Counted from the stretch's first letter, positions 8,809-18,776 are shown. The stretch is DNA of 64,000 nucleotides from JANQEU01 sp965601455 (GCA_965601455.1 OZ271831.1:1116001-1180000), one strand, 5' to 3'. Program-made: numbers and translations. The notes: generated from the letters alone by a model not told the origin.

Positions 8809-10608
8809 ATGAAAAAAATTATTCTATTCCTCCTCTTAGGAACTATTGTTACACAACTATTCGCCCAAAAAATCAAGTACAAGGATTTATTTCCATTATT
8901 GGAGGCAAAAAGTTATGAGCAAGGTGAACCTCAACTACGCACATTTCTTTCCAATGAGAAAAATGCTGAAGAACCGAACGCTAACCTCCAATTCGGATTC
9001 TTGTTAGATAAATATTTCCAGGAAGGTGATATTCTGGAAAACCGGGACGAGGTGTTTGCTTACGGTGATTCCGCGATTCAGTATCTGAATAAGGCAATAG
9101 AGTTAATTGATGAAAAGGAGCTTAGAAAGAACGATCAGTATTACCAGTCTTTTTACCGTAGGGACCTAAGAACCGGTGAATTTGGAATAAAGGTATCCGA
9201 TGTGCATTTGGATATTGAGAAAAGAGTAGAGGCAATTGAGTTAAGAAAAACCAATGCCGACAAGTTCGGACAGATACTGGAAAGCATCGTTGAAACTGAA
9301 AAATCCCTGCTTAGTGCATTTAACAACCTTGTGGAAAGCCACGATTCTTACAACGACTATCTCTTACGAGTTGCGGTGGATGACCTTTCAAACCTCACTA
9401 CTTTAACTGATTTTCAGGACAAGATCGAGGAAAACAGTCAGGAAGTTTCGGAAATAGCAAAAACACTCGGTTTAGGTGGACAATACAAGGAGTTAGCCTA
9501 CATTCCAGTAACTGACTTCGCGAAACTTGATCCTGTTTTTAATAAAGCAGGGAAGATGCAAATTCACAATGTCAAGCAGTGGACTTCGGAGGCGAGAACT
9601 CTTATTTCAGGAGAAGTTGCAACCTTAAAGAGAAGAATACAGGTACTCAATGACAAACTCGCAGTCTCTAAACAAGAGCTGGAAGAAGGTGTCTTTTCTT
9701 CATTTCCTCCGAGACTTTCGCCACAAATGATCGATTTGGCAGAGAAGTATGATGCAAATAATGCTCCGATCAGGCTTTTGGGTGCTAGAATCAGTGAAAA
9801 TATCATTATCTCACTTACCAATGCGGAGGTAAATGAAGATTGGCAGGACAGCACGCAAATCGCCTACCACGTGGTGACATGCGATAGCATTCTATCTGAA
9901 ATCCAAAATGTAAAAGATGCCGTCGATGGATTGGCTTCTGATATCGAAGCATCCGGCCCTTATTATAGTGCCTTCTACAACGCTGGTTTCGGATCGGTTG
10001 CTGATGCGGCGGCATACGTCAATAATCTGAACGATTGGGCAGATCAACAAAAAATTAAGTGGGATACGCTAAGTGGATTTTGGAATGTAAGAAATCAATG
10101 GGGATTGGGTGCTTCGGATACCATTCCTCTTGGTCGTCCAGAAAGCTGGTCCGGAGTATTTCAAACGCTCGGTCGGTGGGAAGCTGGGGAGTTTGATTTG
10201 ATACCATTCGGTGTTAAAAAAGACTCCACTATTGGATTTGTTGCGAGATTTGGTCCGGATCGACAATTGATCTGGGAAAACAGATTCGCTAGTGAATTGC
10301 TTGCCGGTGACACTCTTGGCGGGATCCAGGTTGGTAAGCTAAATTCAAGTTCCAGTGATCTTGCTTTCTACTTATTCGATCCTTCCAAGTCTGAGGGAGA
10401 AAATAACCTTACCGTTCTGAGTCTAAGTCTGGATGGTATGTTAAACTGGAGTGTGGACTTATCGGTCGAACAGCAGCCCGATCATGACTCTTACAATGAG
10501 AGTATTCGTCAGCACACGCTTTATCTCTTCACCGAAGATCAATACCCTCTTGAAGGAGGGAAGCTGGGATATGTTATTATAAACAGCAATGGAGAAGCTC
10601 AGCAGTAG
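8809..10608 (+). CDS. Large exported protein of unknown function
   Basis: The 599-residue product begins with a clear signal peptide (KKIILFLLLGTIVTQLFAQ). Residues about 20-340 are acidic and helical, with heptad-like stretches around the segment VATLKRRIQVLNDKLAVSKQ that suggest coiled coil. The C-terminal third (about 430-600) is beta-rich, with WSGVFQTLGRWEAGEFDLIP and repeated short strands that look like the start of a propeller or sandwich. I do not recognise the family. Its last codons overlap the next gene by 20 bases, so the two are expressed together. Confidence 0.8.
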   Translation: MKKIILFLLLGTIVTQLFAQKIKYKDLFPLLEAKSYEQGEPQLRTFLSNEKNAEEPNANLQFGFLLDKYFQEGDILENRDEVFAYGDSAIQYLNKAIELIDEKELRKNDQYYQSFYRRDLRTGEFGIKVSDVHLDIEKRVEAIELRKTNADKFGQILESIVETEKSLLSAFNNLVESHDSYNDYLLRVAVDDLSNLTTLTDFQDKIEENSQEVSEIAKTLGLGGQYKELAYIPVTDFAKLDPVFNKAGKMQIHNVKQWTSEARTLISGEVATLKRRIQVLNDKLAVSKQELEEGVFSSFPPRLSPQMIDLAEKYDANNAPIRLLGARISENIIISLTNAEVNEDWQDSTQIAYHVVTCDSILSEIQNVKDAVDGLASDIEASGPYYSAFYNAGFGSVADAAAYVNNLNDWADQQKIKWDTLSGFWNVRNQWGLGASDTIPLGRPESWSGVFQTLGRWEAGEFDLIPFGVKKDSTIGFVARFGPDRQLIWENRFASELLAGDTLGGIQVGKLNSSSSDLAFYLFDPSKSEGENNLTVLSLSLDGMLNWSVDLSVEQQPDHDSYNESIRQHTLYLFTEDQYPLEGGKLGYVIINSNGEAQQ

Positions 10609-11029
10609 TACCCTACTGGTTGTCTCTCTTATTCTGCTTACTTTTTGTACTGAAACTGCGATTCCAACAGAAATCTATGGGTACCAGGTAAGTCGATTAT
10701 TTAGTGGGGATACCACCAAGGTATGGTCCGTTTCAAAACTTGTTTTGGAAAACAATCAGGTAAGTTCCGATTGTAGTAGTCAGGTGAAGTTTCTCTCTGA
10801 AAACGATTCCCTTCGGGTTATTTGGACCACAAACGGATGCCAGACTCTCGGTGATACTGTTTTCAACGAATTAGGAATTATAACATCAAGAGACGGGTTA
10901 GCTTTTACTGACTCAATTCTCTATGAAACCGGGGAGTTTTGGAAGGTAAAGGATGTGACAGCCGCCAGTGCACGATTGGAATTTGAATATTCAGGTGAAG
11001 AGGTGAAAATGGAGCTGATATACCCCTAA
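10589..11029 (+). CDS. Small exported protein, possibly a lipoprotein
   Basis: This 146-residue protein starts with a hydrophobic leader ending LILLTFC. The cysteine could be a lipidation site, although Phe at -1 is atypical for a lipobox. The mature part is beta-rich (EIYGYQVSRLFSGDTTKVW, LRVIWTTNGCQ, LEFEYSGEEVKMELIYP), like a small lipocalin-type domain. ATG at 10589 lies inside the end of the preceding exported-protein gene, suggesting translational coupling and a shared function. The gene ends in a four-base convergent overlap with rsmE. No family is recognised. Confidence 0.72.
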   Translation: MEKLSSSTLLVVSLILLTFCTETAIPTEIYGYQVSRLFSGDTTKVWSVSKLVLENNQVSSDCSSQVKFLSENDSLRVIWTTNGCQTLGDTVFNELGIITSRDGLAFTDSILYETGEFWKVKDVTAASARLEFEYSGEEVKMELIYP

Positions 11030-11721
11030 TATCGATTAACTGCATTCACGATCTGAACACCGACTATCCCCGCAGTTTCGGTTCGAAGTACCCTTTTTCC
11101 CAGTGAGACTGCCAGGAAGCCATGATCTTTTGCCTCATTAACTTCTTGCTCATCAAAGTCACCTTCCGGCCCTACCAGAAGTAAAACACTTTTGCCATTG
11201 GTGATAGCATCCAGCATGTACTCGTGATTTTCTGAAACATGGGCAACCACCTTGTGTTCTGCCTGTATTTTCAGAATATCCTTTAGAGACTTCATTGGAT
11301 TTATCCTGGTTTTCCATGCTCCTTTCGATTGCTTTAGCGCGGAGATCGTTTTCCTTTCCAACCGGTCTAACTTCAGTGTCTTTCTTTCTGAGTTTTTTGA
11401 GTTGAAGAAGGATATTTCATCTACACCCAATTCAGTGGCTTTCTCAACAAACCATTCTGTTCTCTCCAACTGCTTAGTGGGCGCCATAGCCAGGTGAACA
11501 TGAAATTGTTTTGAAGGAACTTCTTTCGTCGAAATTATTCGGTACGCTGTTTGATTATTGCCGACATCCAGTATTTCCACAACCGCCATCCCACCATTTC
11601 CATCTGTAACGGTAATTTGGTCACCAGCTTTTTTTCTTAATACTCTTGAGCAGTGTTGGTGTTCTGCCCCCTCCAAATAATGGGATCCAAGAGAATGGTT
11701 TTCGTTATAGAAGAGTTGCAA
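11026..11721 (-). CDS. rsmE: 16S rRNA m3U1498 methyltransferase RsmE
   Basis: This 231-residue SPOUT methyltransferase modifies U1498 of 16S rRNA. The start QLFYNENHSLG is followed by HCSRVLRKKAGD, the segment KQLERTEWFVEKATELGV, and the C-terminal knot with LLVGPEGDFDEQEV and SLGKRVLRTETAGI. These are diagnostic of RsmE. The most likely start codon is TTG, because family members begin a residue or two before the LFY motif and no ATG is placed there. It is convergent with the small exported protein and divergent from glutamine synthetase. Confidence 0.96.
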   Translation of the reverse strand: MQLFYNENHSLGSHYLEGAEHQHCSRVLRKKAGDQITVTDGNGGMAVVEILDVGNNQTAYRIISTKEVPSKQFHVHLAMAPTKQLERTEWFVEKATELGVDEISFFNSKNSERKTLKLDRLERKTISALKQSKGAWKTRINPMKSLKDILKIQAEHKVVAHVSENHEYMLDAITNGKSVLLLVGPEGDFDEQEVNEAKDHGFLAVSLGKRVLRTETAGIVGVQIVNAVNRY

Positions 11722-11749
11722 GACTATTTGAATTCTTTGATAGATTCGT

Positions 11750-11763
11750 AGGAATATATTCCT
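11750..11763. promoter_or_regulatory. 14-bp perfect palindrome before the glutamine synthetase start
   Basis: AGGAATATATTCCT is a perfect palindrome ending four bases before the glutamine synthetase ATG, in the 46-bp gap between rsmE and that gene. Its position is right for an operator overlapping the transcription start. A TTTG lies at 11736-11739, but no good -7 element is seen. The binding protein is unknown. Confidence 0.4.
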
Positions 11764-11767
11764 TTAG

Positions 11768-13930
11768 ATGGCTCATTTACGCTATTCAGCTCTCAATTTA
11801 GTTCAGTCTCGCGAGAAGATTGAAGTTCAGACTCCTTCCGGAAAAGTTTCCGACTACTTTGGTGAATTATCCTTTGGTCATACAAAGATGAAATCTGTCC
11901 TTTCTAAAACTATGTACAACAAAGTCACCCAGGCAATAGAAACGGGGACTAAGATCGATATGGAGACGGCGGAGACTGTTGCCGCGGCGGTAAAAGAATG
12001 GGCTATAGCTAAAGGAGCCACTCACTTTACACATTGGTTCCAACCCCTGACTGGCGCAACCGCGGAGAAGCACGATGCTTTTTTCGATCACTCTTCAGGA
12101 ATTGAGCTTCTTAGTGGGTCAGAGCTTGCTCAACAAGAACCAGATGCATCTGCATTTCCAAGTAAAGGGATTAGAAGTACATTCGAAGCTCGTGGATATA
12201 CAGCATGGGACCCCTCATCTCCTATGTTTATTTATGAAAAGACTCTTTGTATTCCCACGGTTTTTGTTGCCTATACGGGTGAAGCACTTGATTACAAAAC
12301 ACCTTTGTTGAAGGCCAGTGAGCAACTCAATAAGGCAGCAACACGGGTTTGTCGGATTTTCGATAGAAATGTATCCAGTGTTATGCCACACCTGGGCTGG
12401 GAACAGGAGTATTTTGTTATCGACAAAGCTTTATTCGAAGCACGACCGGATTTGGTCTTAAGTGATCGGACTGTTTTCGGACATAATCCTGCCCGTGGAC
12501 AGCAATTAGATGATCACTATTTTGGATCGATACCCACTCGGATCTATGATTTCATGATTGATTTTGAAATACAGGCACACCGGTTGGGTATACCATTGAA
12601 AACGCGTCATAATGAAGTCGCACCCTCTCAATACGAAGTGGCACCCAAGCATGCACCAGTCAACGTTTCAATTGATCAAAATCAACTGTTGAAGGATTTA
12701 ATGAGCAGGATTGGTGAGCGTCATCGTTTGAAGGTTTTGTTTCACGAGAAACCATTTGCAGGATTAAACGGAAGTGGCAAGCACTGTAATTGGTCTTTGG
12801 TGACAGATTCAGGAGTTAATGTTCTCCAGCCAAGCAGTAGTGCACGGGAAAACCTGATGTTTCTGGTCTTTCTTGTATGTACAGTCAAAGCTGTTCATGA
12901 CCATGCCGAACTTTTAAGGGCAAGTGTAGCATCGGCTGGGAATGATCATCGTCTGGGTTCCAGTGAGGCACCTCCTGCGATAATGTCTGTTTATCTGGGA
13001 AGTACCCTTAGTAAAGTATTAGATGACCTGGAGGATCGCGGGAATGTGGCAATTGAAAAAGGGGATAACCTGTACATGAAGCTGGGTATCGATCAAATAC
13101 CTGAAATAATTTTAGACAATACCGATCGAAATCGAACCTCTCCTTTTGCTTTCACTGGAAACAAGTTTGAATTTAGGGCTCCAGGGGGAGATGGAAATAT
13201 CTCTAATCCGATGACCATTCTAAACCTAATTGTAGCTGATAGGTTATTCGATTTTCATAAGAAGGTTACAAAAATGATTGATAATGGTGAGGATAGAAGA
13301 TTAGCTACGATAAACGTCCTTAGAGAATACATTAAGACTTCTAAAAAAATCCGGTTTGAAGGAGATGGATATGCCGCAGAGTGGCTGAAAGAGGCTACTA
13401 AGCGAAAATTGAAGAATGTAAGAGACACACCTGGAGCATTGGAAGCTTTTCTGCTTGATTCATCAAAAAAGGTATTTGATAAACATAAGGTTCTAAGTAA
13501 TCCGGAAGTTGAGGCCAGATGGGGAATAATGCTGGGTAACTATATTTTGAAGGTTCAAATTGAATCGCGAGTGATGGGTGACCTGGCAATAAACCATATT
13601 ATACCCACAGCCATTTCGTATCAAAATAAACTACTGGTAAATGCCAGGGGTTTGAAGGAAATCGGGATTGATTCCTCTGAGATTAAGAAGACTATTGAGG
13701 ATATATCACAATATGTTAGTCAACTTAGAAAATTAGTGCACCACATGTTGGAAGAGCGAAAACGAATAAACAAAATTCAAGATATTCGTCAGAAGGCCTC
13801 CGAATATTCAGATAAGGTAAAGAATCAATACTTTGATGATATCCGTTATGCGGTAGATAAGTTGGAGCAAATGGTTGATGATGAAGATTGGCCGTTGATG
13901 AAATATCGTGAGTTGCTTTTTCTTAGGTAG
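11768..13930 (+). CDS. glnN: Glutamine synthetase type III
   Basis: This 720-residue enzyme makes glutamine from glutamate, ammonia and ATP in the cytoplasm. The length and motifs are those of GSIII rather than GSI: the N-terminal GELSFGHTKMKSVLS, then THFTHWFQPLTGATAEKHDAF, and the catalytic-core segments GWEQEYFVID, GLNGSGKHCNWSL and NRTSPFAFTGNKFEFRAPG. The helical C-terminal region with LRKLVHHMLEERKRIN is also typical. A 14-bp palindrome sits just before the start. An FMN glutamate-synthase-domain gene lies two genes downstream, so two nitrogen-assimilation functions are close together. Confidence 0.97.
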   Translation: MAHLRYSALNLVQSREKIEVQTPSGKVSDYFGELSFGHTKMKSVLSKTMYNKVTQAIETGTKIDMETAETVAAAVKEWAIAKGATHFTHWFQPLTGATAEKHDAFFDHSSGIELLSGSELAQQEPDASAFPSKGIRSTFEARGYTAWDPSSPMFIYEKTLCIPTVFVAYTGEALDYKTPLLKASEQLNKAATRVCRIFDRNVSSVMPHLGWEQEYFVIDKALFEARPDLVLSDRTVFGHNPARGQQLDDHYFGSIPTRIYDFMIDFEIQAHRLGIPLKTRHNEVAPSQYEVAPKHAPVNVSIDQNQLLKDLMSRIGERHRLKVLFHEKPFAGLNGSGKHCNWSLVTDSGVNVLQPSSSARENLMFLVFLVCTVKAVHDHAELLRASVASAGNDHRLGSSEAPPAIMSVYLGSTLSKVLDDLEDRGNVAIEKGDNLYMKLGIDQIPEIILDNTDRNRTSPFAFTGNKFEFRAPGGDGNISNPMTILNLIVADRLFDFHKKVTKMIDNGEDRRLATINVLREYIKTSKKIRFEGDGYAAEWLKEATKRKLKNVRDTPGALEAFLLDSSKKVFDKHKVLSNPEVEARWGIMLGNYILKVQIESRVMGDLAINHIIPTAISYQNKLLVNARGLKEIGIDSSEIKKTIEDISQYVSQLRKLVHHMLEERKRINKIQDIRQKASEYSDKVKNQYFDDIRYAVDKLEQMVDDEDWPLMKYRELLFLR

Positions 13931-14007
13931 CAAGAGCAACGGTTACCTAACTTATCTACAGAATCATTTTTGGGTACAGTTCTTAACCATTAGGTTTGAC
14001 TTAACCT

Positions 14008-16896
14008 GTGAATACATTCATTTCAGAAATTGTTGATTACGTACTCGGGCAAATTGATGAACCGGGCCAGGTAACGGTTGTATTCCCCAACCGAAGAGCC
14101 GGACTGTTTTTTACAAAGGAGTTATCGAAACGTATTGATAAACCGATATGGATGCCCAAAGTTTCAAGCTTTGAAGACTTCGTTCTCTCCTTTTCAAATT
14201 TGGACAAGATTGATACCCTTGAAGGTGTTTTCAGATTATATGAGTCCTATCGACAAATAAATCCGAAGACGGAATCCTTTGATAAGTTCTTTTTTTGGGG
14301 AGAGATGATCTTACGGGATTTTGAGGAAATTGATCAATACCTGGCAAAAGGGGATCAGGTTTTTACGAGTATTGAATCCGAGAAAGAAATAGATGAACAA
14401 TTTTTCTTTCTGGATCCTGAAGACAGGAAGATCATAGAGTCTTTCTGGAATACTTTTTTACCCAAAACTACCCGAACACAGGACGCATTCATTGAAACGT
14501 GGAAGATACTAAAACCGGTTTACGATGCCTTTTCCTCTGAATTATTACGATTGGGGAAAGGGTATGGAGGGCTCATATATCGAGAGTTTCTCAAACAGCT
14601 TGATGAGTTGCCTATCGAGGATGGAGAAGTAATCATATTTGCAGGATTCAACGCTCTTACAGCTGCTGAGGAAAAAATCATTTCTCACTTTATTGATAAT
14701 CAGCGAGCACAGATCTTCTGGGACTACGATGACTACTATTTCTCGAATCCCATGCAGGAAGCAGGTTTTTTTCTTCGCCAGTACGTAAATAAAAGAGTTT
14801 TCAATGAAAGCTTTAAGAAGTCAACACCTACAAATCTTAAGGGTCCAAAAAGCATTAGGGCAACAGGAGTTTCATTGGAGGTTGGGCAAGCAAAAGCAAT
14901 GTCTGAAGACCTTGACCAGTTATTGAAATCTGAGAACTTTGACCCTGCTGAAACGGTCATTGTCTTGCCTAAAGAACATATGATGTTCCCGGTTCTTAAT
15001 GCTATTCCTAAGGACATTGAGTCTGTTAATATCACAATGGGTTATCCATTGAAAGATACCCCGGTATTTCAGTTGATCGATTCCATGTTGTGGTTACAGT
15101 CGACACGAAGGGAAAGTGTCGTCCATGGTTCATCATTTTATAACAAACCTCTCATCGAATTAATGGAAAATCCGTTATTGGCGGTTTTCTCAAAGCAAAA
15201 GCTGGTAGAGTTTATGGAACAGATGAAGAGGCGGAATTTAATTTATGTTTACCTGGACGAGATTCCCATAGTTGATCCTGTTTTTGAACTAATATTTAGT
15301 AAACCTACAAACCCGTTAAGCTTTTTGAGAGTCGTACTAAAAGCGTTATTCGACTCTGGAAAATGGACCATTGGAGCGCTAGAGTTGGAGTACATCACGC
15401 GATTCTATGATCACGTTTTTCGATTGGAAAGCATGATTGGCGAACGATCGGAGGGGCTTAGTTACGAGTTTTTAATTCGGTTTTTCCGACGTCTATCCAA
15501 AAGCCTGAAGATTCCTTTCACAGGTGAACCACTAGCAGGATTGCAAGTCATGGGGATACTCGAAACACGTAATCTTGACTTCAAAAATGTTTTTATTTTA
15601 AATATGAATGAGGACAGTTGGCCTGCTCCACTGAGGAGGGGATCATTCATTCCTTATTCCGTTCGTAGGGCTTTTGGTCTACCTGTTCACGACCACCAGG
15701 ACGCTATTTATTCCTACTTGTTCTATCGACTGATCCAACGAGCTGAAAATGTACACTTCTACTACAACACGGTCTCGGAATTCAATGTCAATGGAGAGAT
15801 CAGTCGGTTAGTACAACAGCTTGATTTCGAGTCCGGATTCGAGATCAAACGTAGAATACTAGCCAATCCGATTAAAGTAAGCAAACCGGAGCCGATCGTA
15901 ATCGAGAAGGATGGCAGAATTCTTGAGCGAATGAAAAGGTTTACCCCGGACGCTCAAAAATGGAGATCAAGACTCAGTCCCTCGGCACTAAATACCTATC
16001 TACACTGTCGTCTGCAGTTTTATTTCCGCTATGTTGAGCAGCTATACGAAGCTGAAGAACTTCAAGAAGATCTTGATGCAATGGTCTTCGGTAATATACT
16101 GCATGATTCAATGGAGATATTATACAGTCAGTTTACCAAAACTCAAAAAACAGACATTATACAGCCTTCAGATTTCTTCTGGCTGGAGCAAGGAATAGAT
16201 GGAGCGGTATTGAAGGCCTTTATCAAGCACTACGACGTAAAGAATGTCTCCAAGTTCAAATATGAAGGTAGGAACGCGATTGCCGCTCGAATGATCATAA
16301 AGATGATAAAAACCATCTTTCGTCATGATCAGCAATACGCCCCCTTCAAAATTATCGGACTAGAAACAGATACTAAGGATGGATATACCCTGGATTTCAA
16401 GGTTCCAGTTAATGATACTGTCGTTACCATAGGTTTAAAAGGTAAAATTGATAGAATCGACCTGAAGCAGGGAAAAATCAGGGTAATTGACTACAAGACA
16501 GGAAAAGATCAAAAGTCTTACACCACGATTGAATCGCTGGTGGACAGAGAGGACAAAGACCGAAACAAAGCGGCTTTCCAGGTTTTCTATTACAGCTATT
16601 TATTTCATAAGACTAGCCAGGAAAAGTATGAAAAGGTGGAGCCCGGACTGTTTAATAGTCAAGATCTCTTTGGGGATGCTTTTCGTTGGCAATTAGAGGA
16701 AACAAGAGGATCAAAAAATGGTACTCCGGTTTCTGATTTCCAACCACTTTCCGACCGATTTGAGGAATTATTGACACAATTGCTGACTGAGATATGGGAT
16801 AAAGACGTTCCTTTCGATCAAGTACAAGATGAAAGAAAATGTATGTATTGTCCATACAAGGAGATTTGCAGTCGAACTTTGACAAGTAATTCCTGA
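14008..16896 (+). CDS. AddB-like PD-(D/E)XK nuclease with iron-sulfur cysteines
   Basis: This 962-residue protein resembles the AddB/RexB side of the double-strand-break-resection helicase-nuclease. The nuclease domain at the C-terminal end has GKIDRIDLKQGKIRVIDYKTG, with the catalytic D-(D/E)xK residues. One cysteine near residue 667 (LHCRLQFYFR) and three at the end (CMYCPYKEIC) form the four-cysteine iron-sulfur staple seen in AddB. The N-terminal half is a degenerate helicase-like region beginning VVFPNRRAGLFF, without an intact Walker A. The start codon is GTG. No AddA partner lies next to it in this window. Confidence 0.88.
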   Translation: MNTFISEIVDYVLGQIDEPGQVTVVFPNRRAGLFFTKELSKRIDKPIWMPKVSSFEDFVLSFSNLDKIDTLEGVFRLYESYRQINPKTESFDKFFFWGEMILRDFEEIDQYLAKGDQVFTSIESEKEIDEQFFFLDPEDRKIIESFWNTFLPKTTRTQDAFIETWKILKPVYDAFSSELLRLGKGYGGLIYREFLKQLDELPIEDGEVIIFAGFNALTAAEEKIISHFIDNQRAQIFWDYDDYYFSNPMQEAGFFLRQYVNKRVFNESFKKSTPTNLKGPKSIRATGVSLEVGQAKAMSEDLDQLLKSENFDPAETVIVLPKEHMMFPVLNAIPKDIESVNITMGYPLKDTPVFQLIDSMLWLQSTRRESVVHGSSFYNKPLIELMENPLLAVFSKQKLVEFMEQMKRRNLIYVYLDEIPIVDPVFELIFSKPTNPLSFLRVVLKALFDSGKWTIGALELEYITRFYDHVFRLESMIGERSEGLSYEFLIRFFRRLSKSLKIPFTGEPLAGLQVMGILETRNLDFKNVFILNMNEDSWPAPLRRGSFIPYSVRRAFGLPVHDHQDAIYSYLFYRLIQRAENVHFYYNTVSEFNVNGEISRLVQQLDFESGFEIKRRILANPIKVSKPEPIVIEKDGRILERMKRFTPDAQKWRSRLSPSALNTYLHCRLQFYFRYVEQLYEAEELQEDLDAMVFGNILHDSMEILYSQFTKTQKTDIIQPSDFFWLEQGIDGAVLKAFIKHYDVKNVSKFKYEGRNAIAARMIIKMIKTIFRHDQQYAPFKIIGLETDTKDGYTLDFKVPVNDTVVTIGLKGKIDRIDLKQGKIRVIDYKTGKDQKSYTTIESLVDREDKDRNKAAFQVFYYSYLFHKTSQEKYEKVEPGLFNSQDLFGDAFRWQLEETRGSKNGTPVSDFQPLSDRFEELLTQLLTEIWDKDVPFDQVQDERKCMYCPYKEICSRTLTSNS

Positions 16897-16947
16897 TATT
16901 AAATGGGGTAGTCATTACCTTTAGATGACACAAATCTCCGTTTAACA

Positions 16948-18459
16948 ATGCGTCATATTTTTTACCTCATCGTTGGAATACTATTGGCCGGTTCCGGCGT
17001 CGTTTACTATTTCAACCGCTCCCTTCTATGGTTGTTCGTAGTTGTGCTTATTGTGAGTCTGATCGGGTTTTACAATAGGCTACAAACCAAACATGCAATT
17101 CTTAGAAATTTTCCTTTACTAGGATACTTTCGATACCTCTTTGAGATGATCTCTCCCGAAATTCAACAATACTTCATAGAGCGTTCAACAGATGGACGGC
17201 CATATAGTCGCAATCACCGAGCACTTGTGTATCGACGTTCGAAAAGTGTAAATGATACCCACCCATTTGGGACACAGTTAGACTTGGCCAAGGAGGAATA
17301 TGAGGCGATAAGACATAGCATGTATGCCATTGAACCCCCAACAGAATTTCCCAGAGTTACTATTGGTAGTGACCAGTGTAAGCATCCTTACAGTGCTTCC
17401 ATTCTCAATATTTCGGCAATGAGTTTTGGTGCCTTAAGTCGAAATGCCATTCTAGCCCTCAATAAGGGAGCGAAAAAAGGTAATTTTTATCATAACACGG
17501 GCGAAGGAGCAATCTCACCATATCATGAAGAAGGAGGTGCCGATCTGGTCTGGCAGATTGGAACGGGATATTTTGGTTGCCGGACGGATGAAGGTGATTT
17601 TGATCCTGTATCGTTTAGGGAAAAGGCATCGCTTGATCAGGTTAAAATGATCGAAATCAAGATTTCTCAGGGTGCCAAGCCCGGCCATGGAGGAGTTTTG
17701 CCCGGAGAAAAGAACACCGAGGAGATAGCGAAAATCCGAGGAGTAAAACCCCATACTACGGTGAATTCCCCTCCGAGTCATAGTAAGTTTAGCGATCCGG
17801 CTGGATTACTCGATTTTATCGAGGAACTCAGAGAGCTTTCAGGGGGCAAACCAGTGGGGTTCAAGATTTGTATAGGTCGTACAGAGGAATTTATCGAGTT
17901 GTGTGTGGAAATGAAGCAGCGTAATACCTATCCGGATTTTATCACAGTTGATGGAGCAGAAGGGGGAACTGGTGCGGCGCCTCTTGAATTCTCAGATTCC
18001 GTGGGGATTCCATTAGAACCTGCTTTGATATTTGTCAACCGGACCTTGGTAAAATATGGACTACGGAAGAACATTAAGATAATTGCCGGAGGACGTGTAC
18101 TAACTGCTTTTTCAATTTTAAGATTTAGGGCTCTTGGTGCAGACATATGTAACTCAGCAAGAGCTTTTATGTTTAGTCTCGGATGCATCCAGGCCTTAAG
18201 ATGCAACAACAACGAATGCCCAACCGGAGTTGCTACTCAAAACAAGATGCTGACTAAGGGATTGGTAGTTTCCGATAAATCTGAAAGAGTATATAATTTT
18301 CACAAGAATACTATTCATGCCGTTTTGGAGTTGCTAGGAGCTTGTGGTGTGAAACATACAGAAGATATCAATATTCATATGTTTGTAAAGGGAGATGAAA
18401 TGATTGAACTCACCAATCGGTATTTCCCAGATAGTCTTCAAAATCGGGTCGACGCTTAG
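16948..18459 (+). CDS. FMN-binding glutamate synthase domain protein
   Basis: This 503-residue protein has two N-terminal membrane segments (about 3-45) and then the FMN/Fe-S domain of glutamate synthase. SAMSFGALSRNAI, NTGEGAISPYH, KPGHGGVLPG and TVDGAEGGTGAAP line the flavin site. The cysteine cluster in LRCNNNECPTGVATQ binds a 3Fe-4S cluster. It lacks the glutaminase and C-terminal domains of GltB, so ammonia would have to come from elsewhere, or it catalyses a different oxidoreduction. The membrane anchor is usual for this stand-alone family. Its end overlaps a convergent small gene by four bases. Confidence 0.9.
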   Translation: MRHIFYLIVGILLAGSGVVYYFNRSLLWLFVVVLIVSLIGFYNRLQTKHAILRNFPLLGYFRYLFEMISPEIQQYFIERSTDGRPYSRNHRALVYRRSKSVNDTHPFGTQLDLAKEEYEAIRHSMYAIEPPTEFPRVTIGSDQCKHPYSASILNISAMSFGALSRNAILALNKGAKKGNFYHNTGEGAISPYHEEGGADLVWQIGTGYFGCRTDEGDFDPVSFREKASLDQVKMIEIKISQGAKPGHGGVLPGEKNTEEIAKIRGVKPHTTVNSPPSHSKFSDPAGLLDFIEELRELSGGKPVGFKICIGRTEEFIELCVEMKQRNTYPDFITVDGAEGGTGAAPLEFSDSVGIPLEPALIFVNRTLVKYGLRKNIKIIAGGRVLTAFSILRFRALGADICNSARAFMFSLGCIQALRCNNNECPTGVATQNKMLTKGLVVSDKSERVYNFHKNTIHAVLELLGACGVKHTEDINIHMFVKGDEMIELTNRYFPDSLQNRVDA

Positions 18460-18674
18460 TGCTCCTGTTCGTCGTACATAGCCTGTAAACGCTTTCGATC
18501 TTCTTCTGGAGTTTCGGGATCAGCAATCTTTTGCCATAGTTCCTGCCTGTTATTTATTCGATATTTGTACAAGATATCGTTTTCTTTTTGGTCTTTTCGC
18601 CATTTTCTTCCGAGAAAGAATAGTGCTACTTGAATAGCAAGCACGAGTATTAAGAATATAACCAGAAATCTCAT
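18456..18674 (-). CDS. Small single-pass membrane protein
   Basis: The 72-residue product has one strongly hydrophobic N-terminal helix (FLVIFLILVLAIQVALFFLG) followed by a charged helical tail rich in Lys, Glu and Arg. This looks like a small inner-membrane protein with a cytoplasmic tail. It overlaps the glutamate-synthase-domain gene tail to tail by four bases. No function can be assigned. Confidence 0.6.
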   Translation of the reverse strand: MRFLVIFLILVLAIQVALFFLGRKWRKDQKENDILYKYRINNRQELWQKIADPETPEEDRKRLQAMYDEQEH

Positions 18675-18746
18675 AGGTGTATCATCTAAATATACGGAAT
18701 CCAGCTGGAATAGATATTGATTAGATTATGATCGATATTATAAATG

Positions 18747-18776
18747 TTTGTACAATAAATATAATATGTATATTTG
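18747..18776 (+). promoter_or_regulatory. Promoter of the padR-permease operon
   Basis: TTTG at 18747-18750, an 18-bp spacer and TATATTTG at 18769-18776 match the Bacteroidota vegetative promoter (TTTG-N19-TAnnTTTG). Transcription would begin near 18783, about ten bases before the padR ATG. The elements coincide with the direct repeat described separately. Confidence 0.6.

Noticed and set aside
13924..13950. TTAGGTA/TACCTAA inverted repeat after glutamine synthetase as a terminator
   Set aside because: Only seven AT-rich pairs with a 14-base loop and no T-run; too weak to support.
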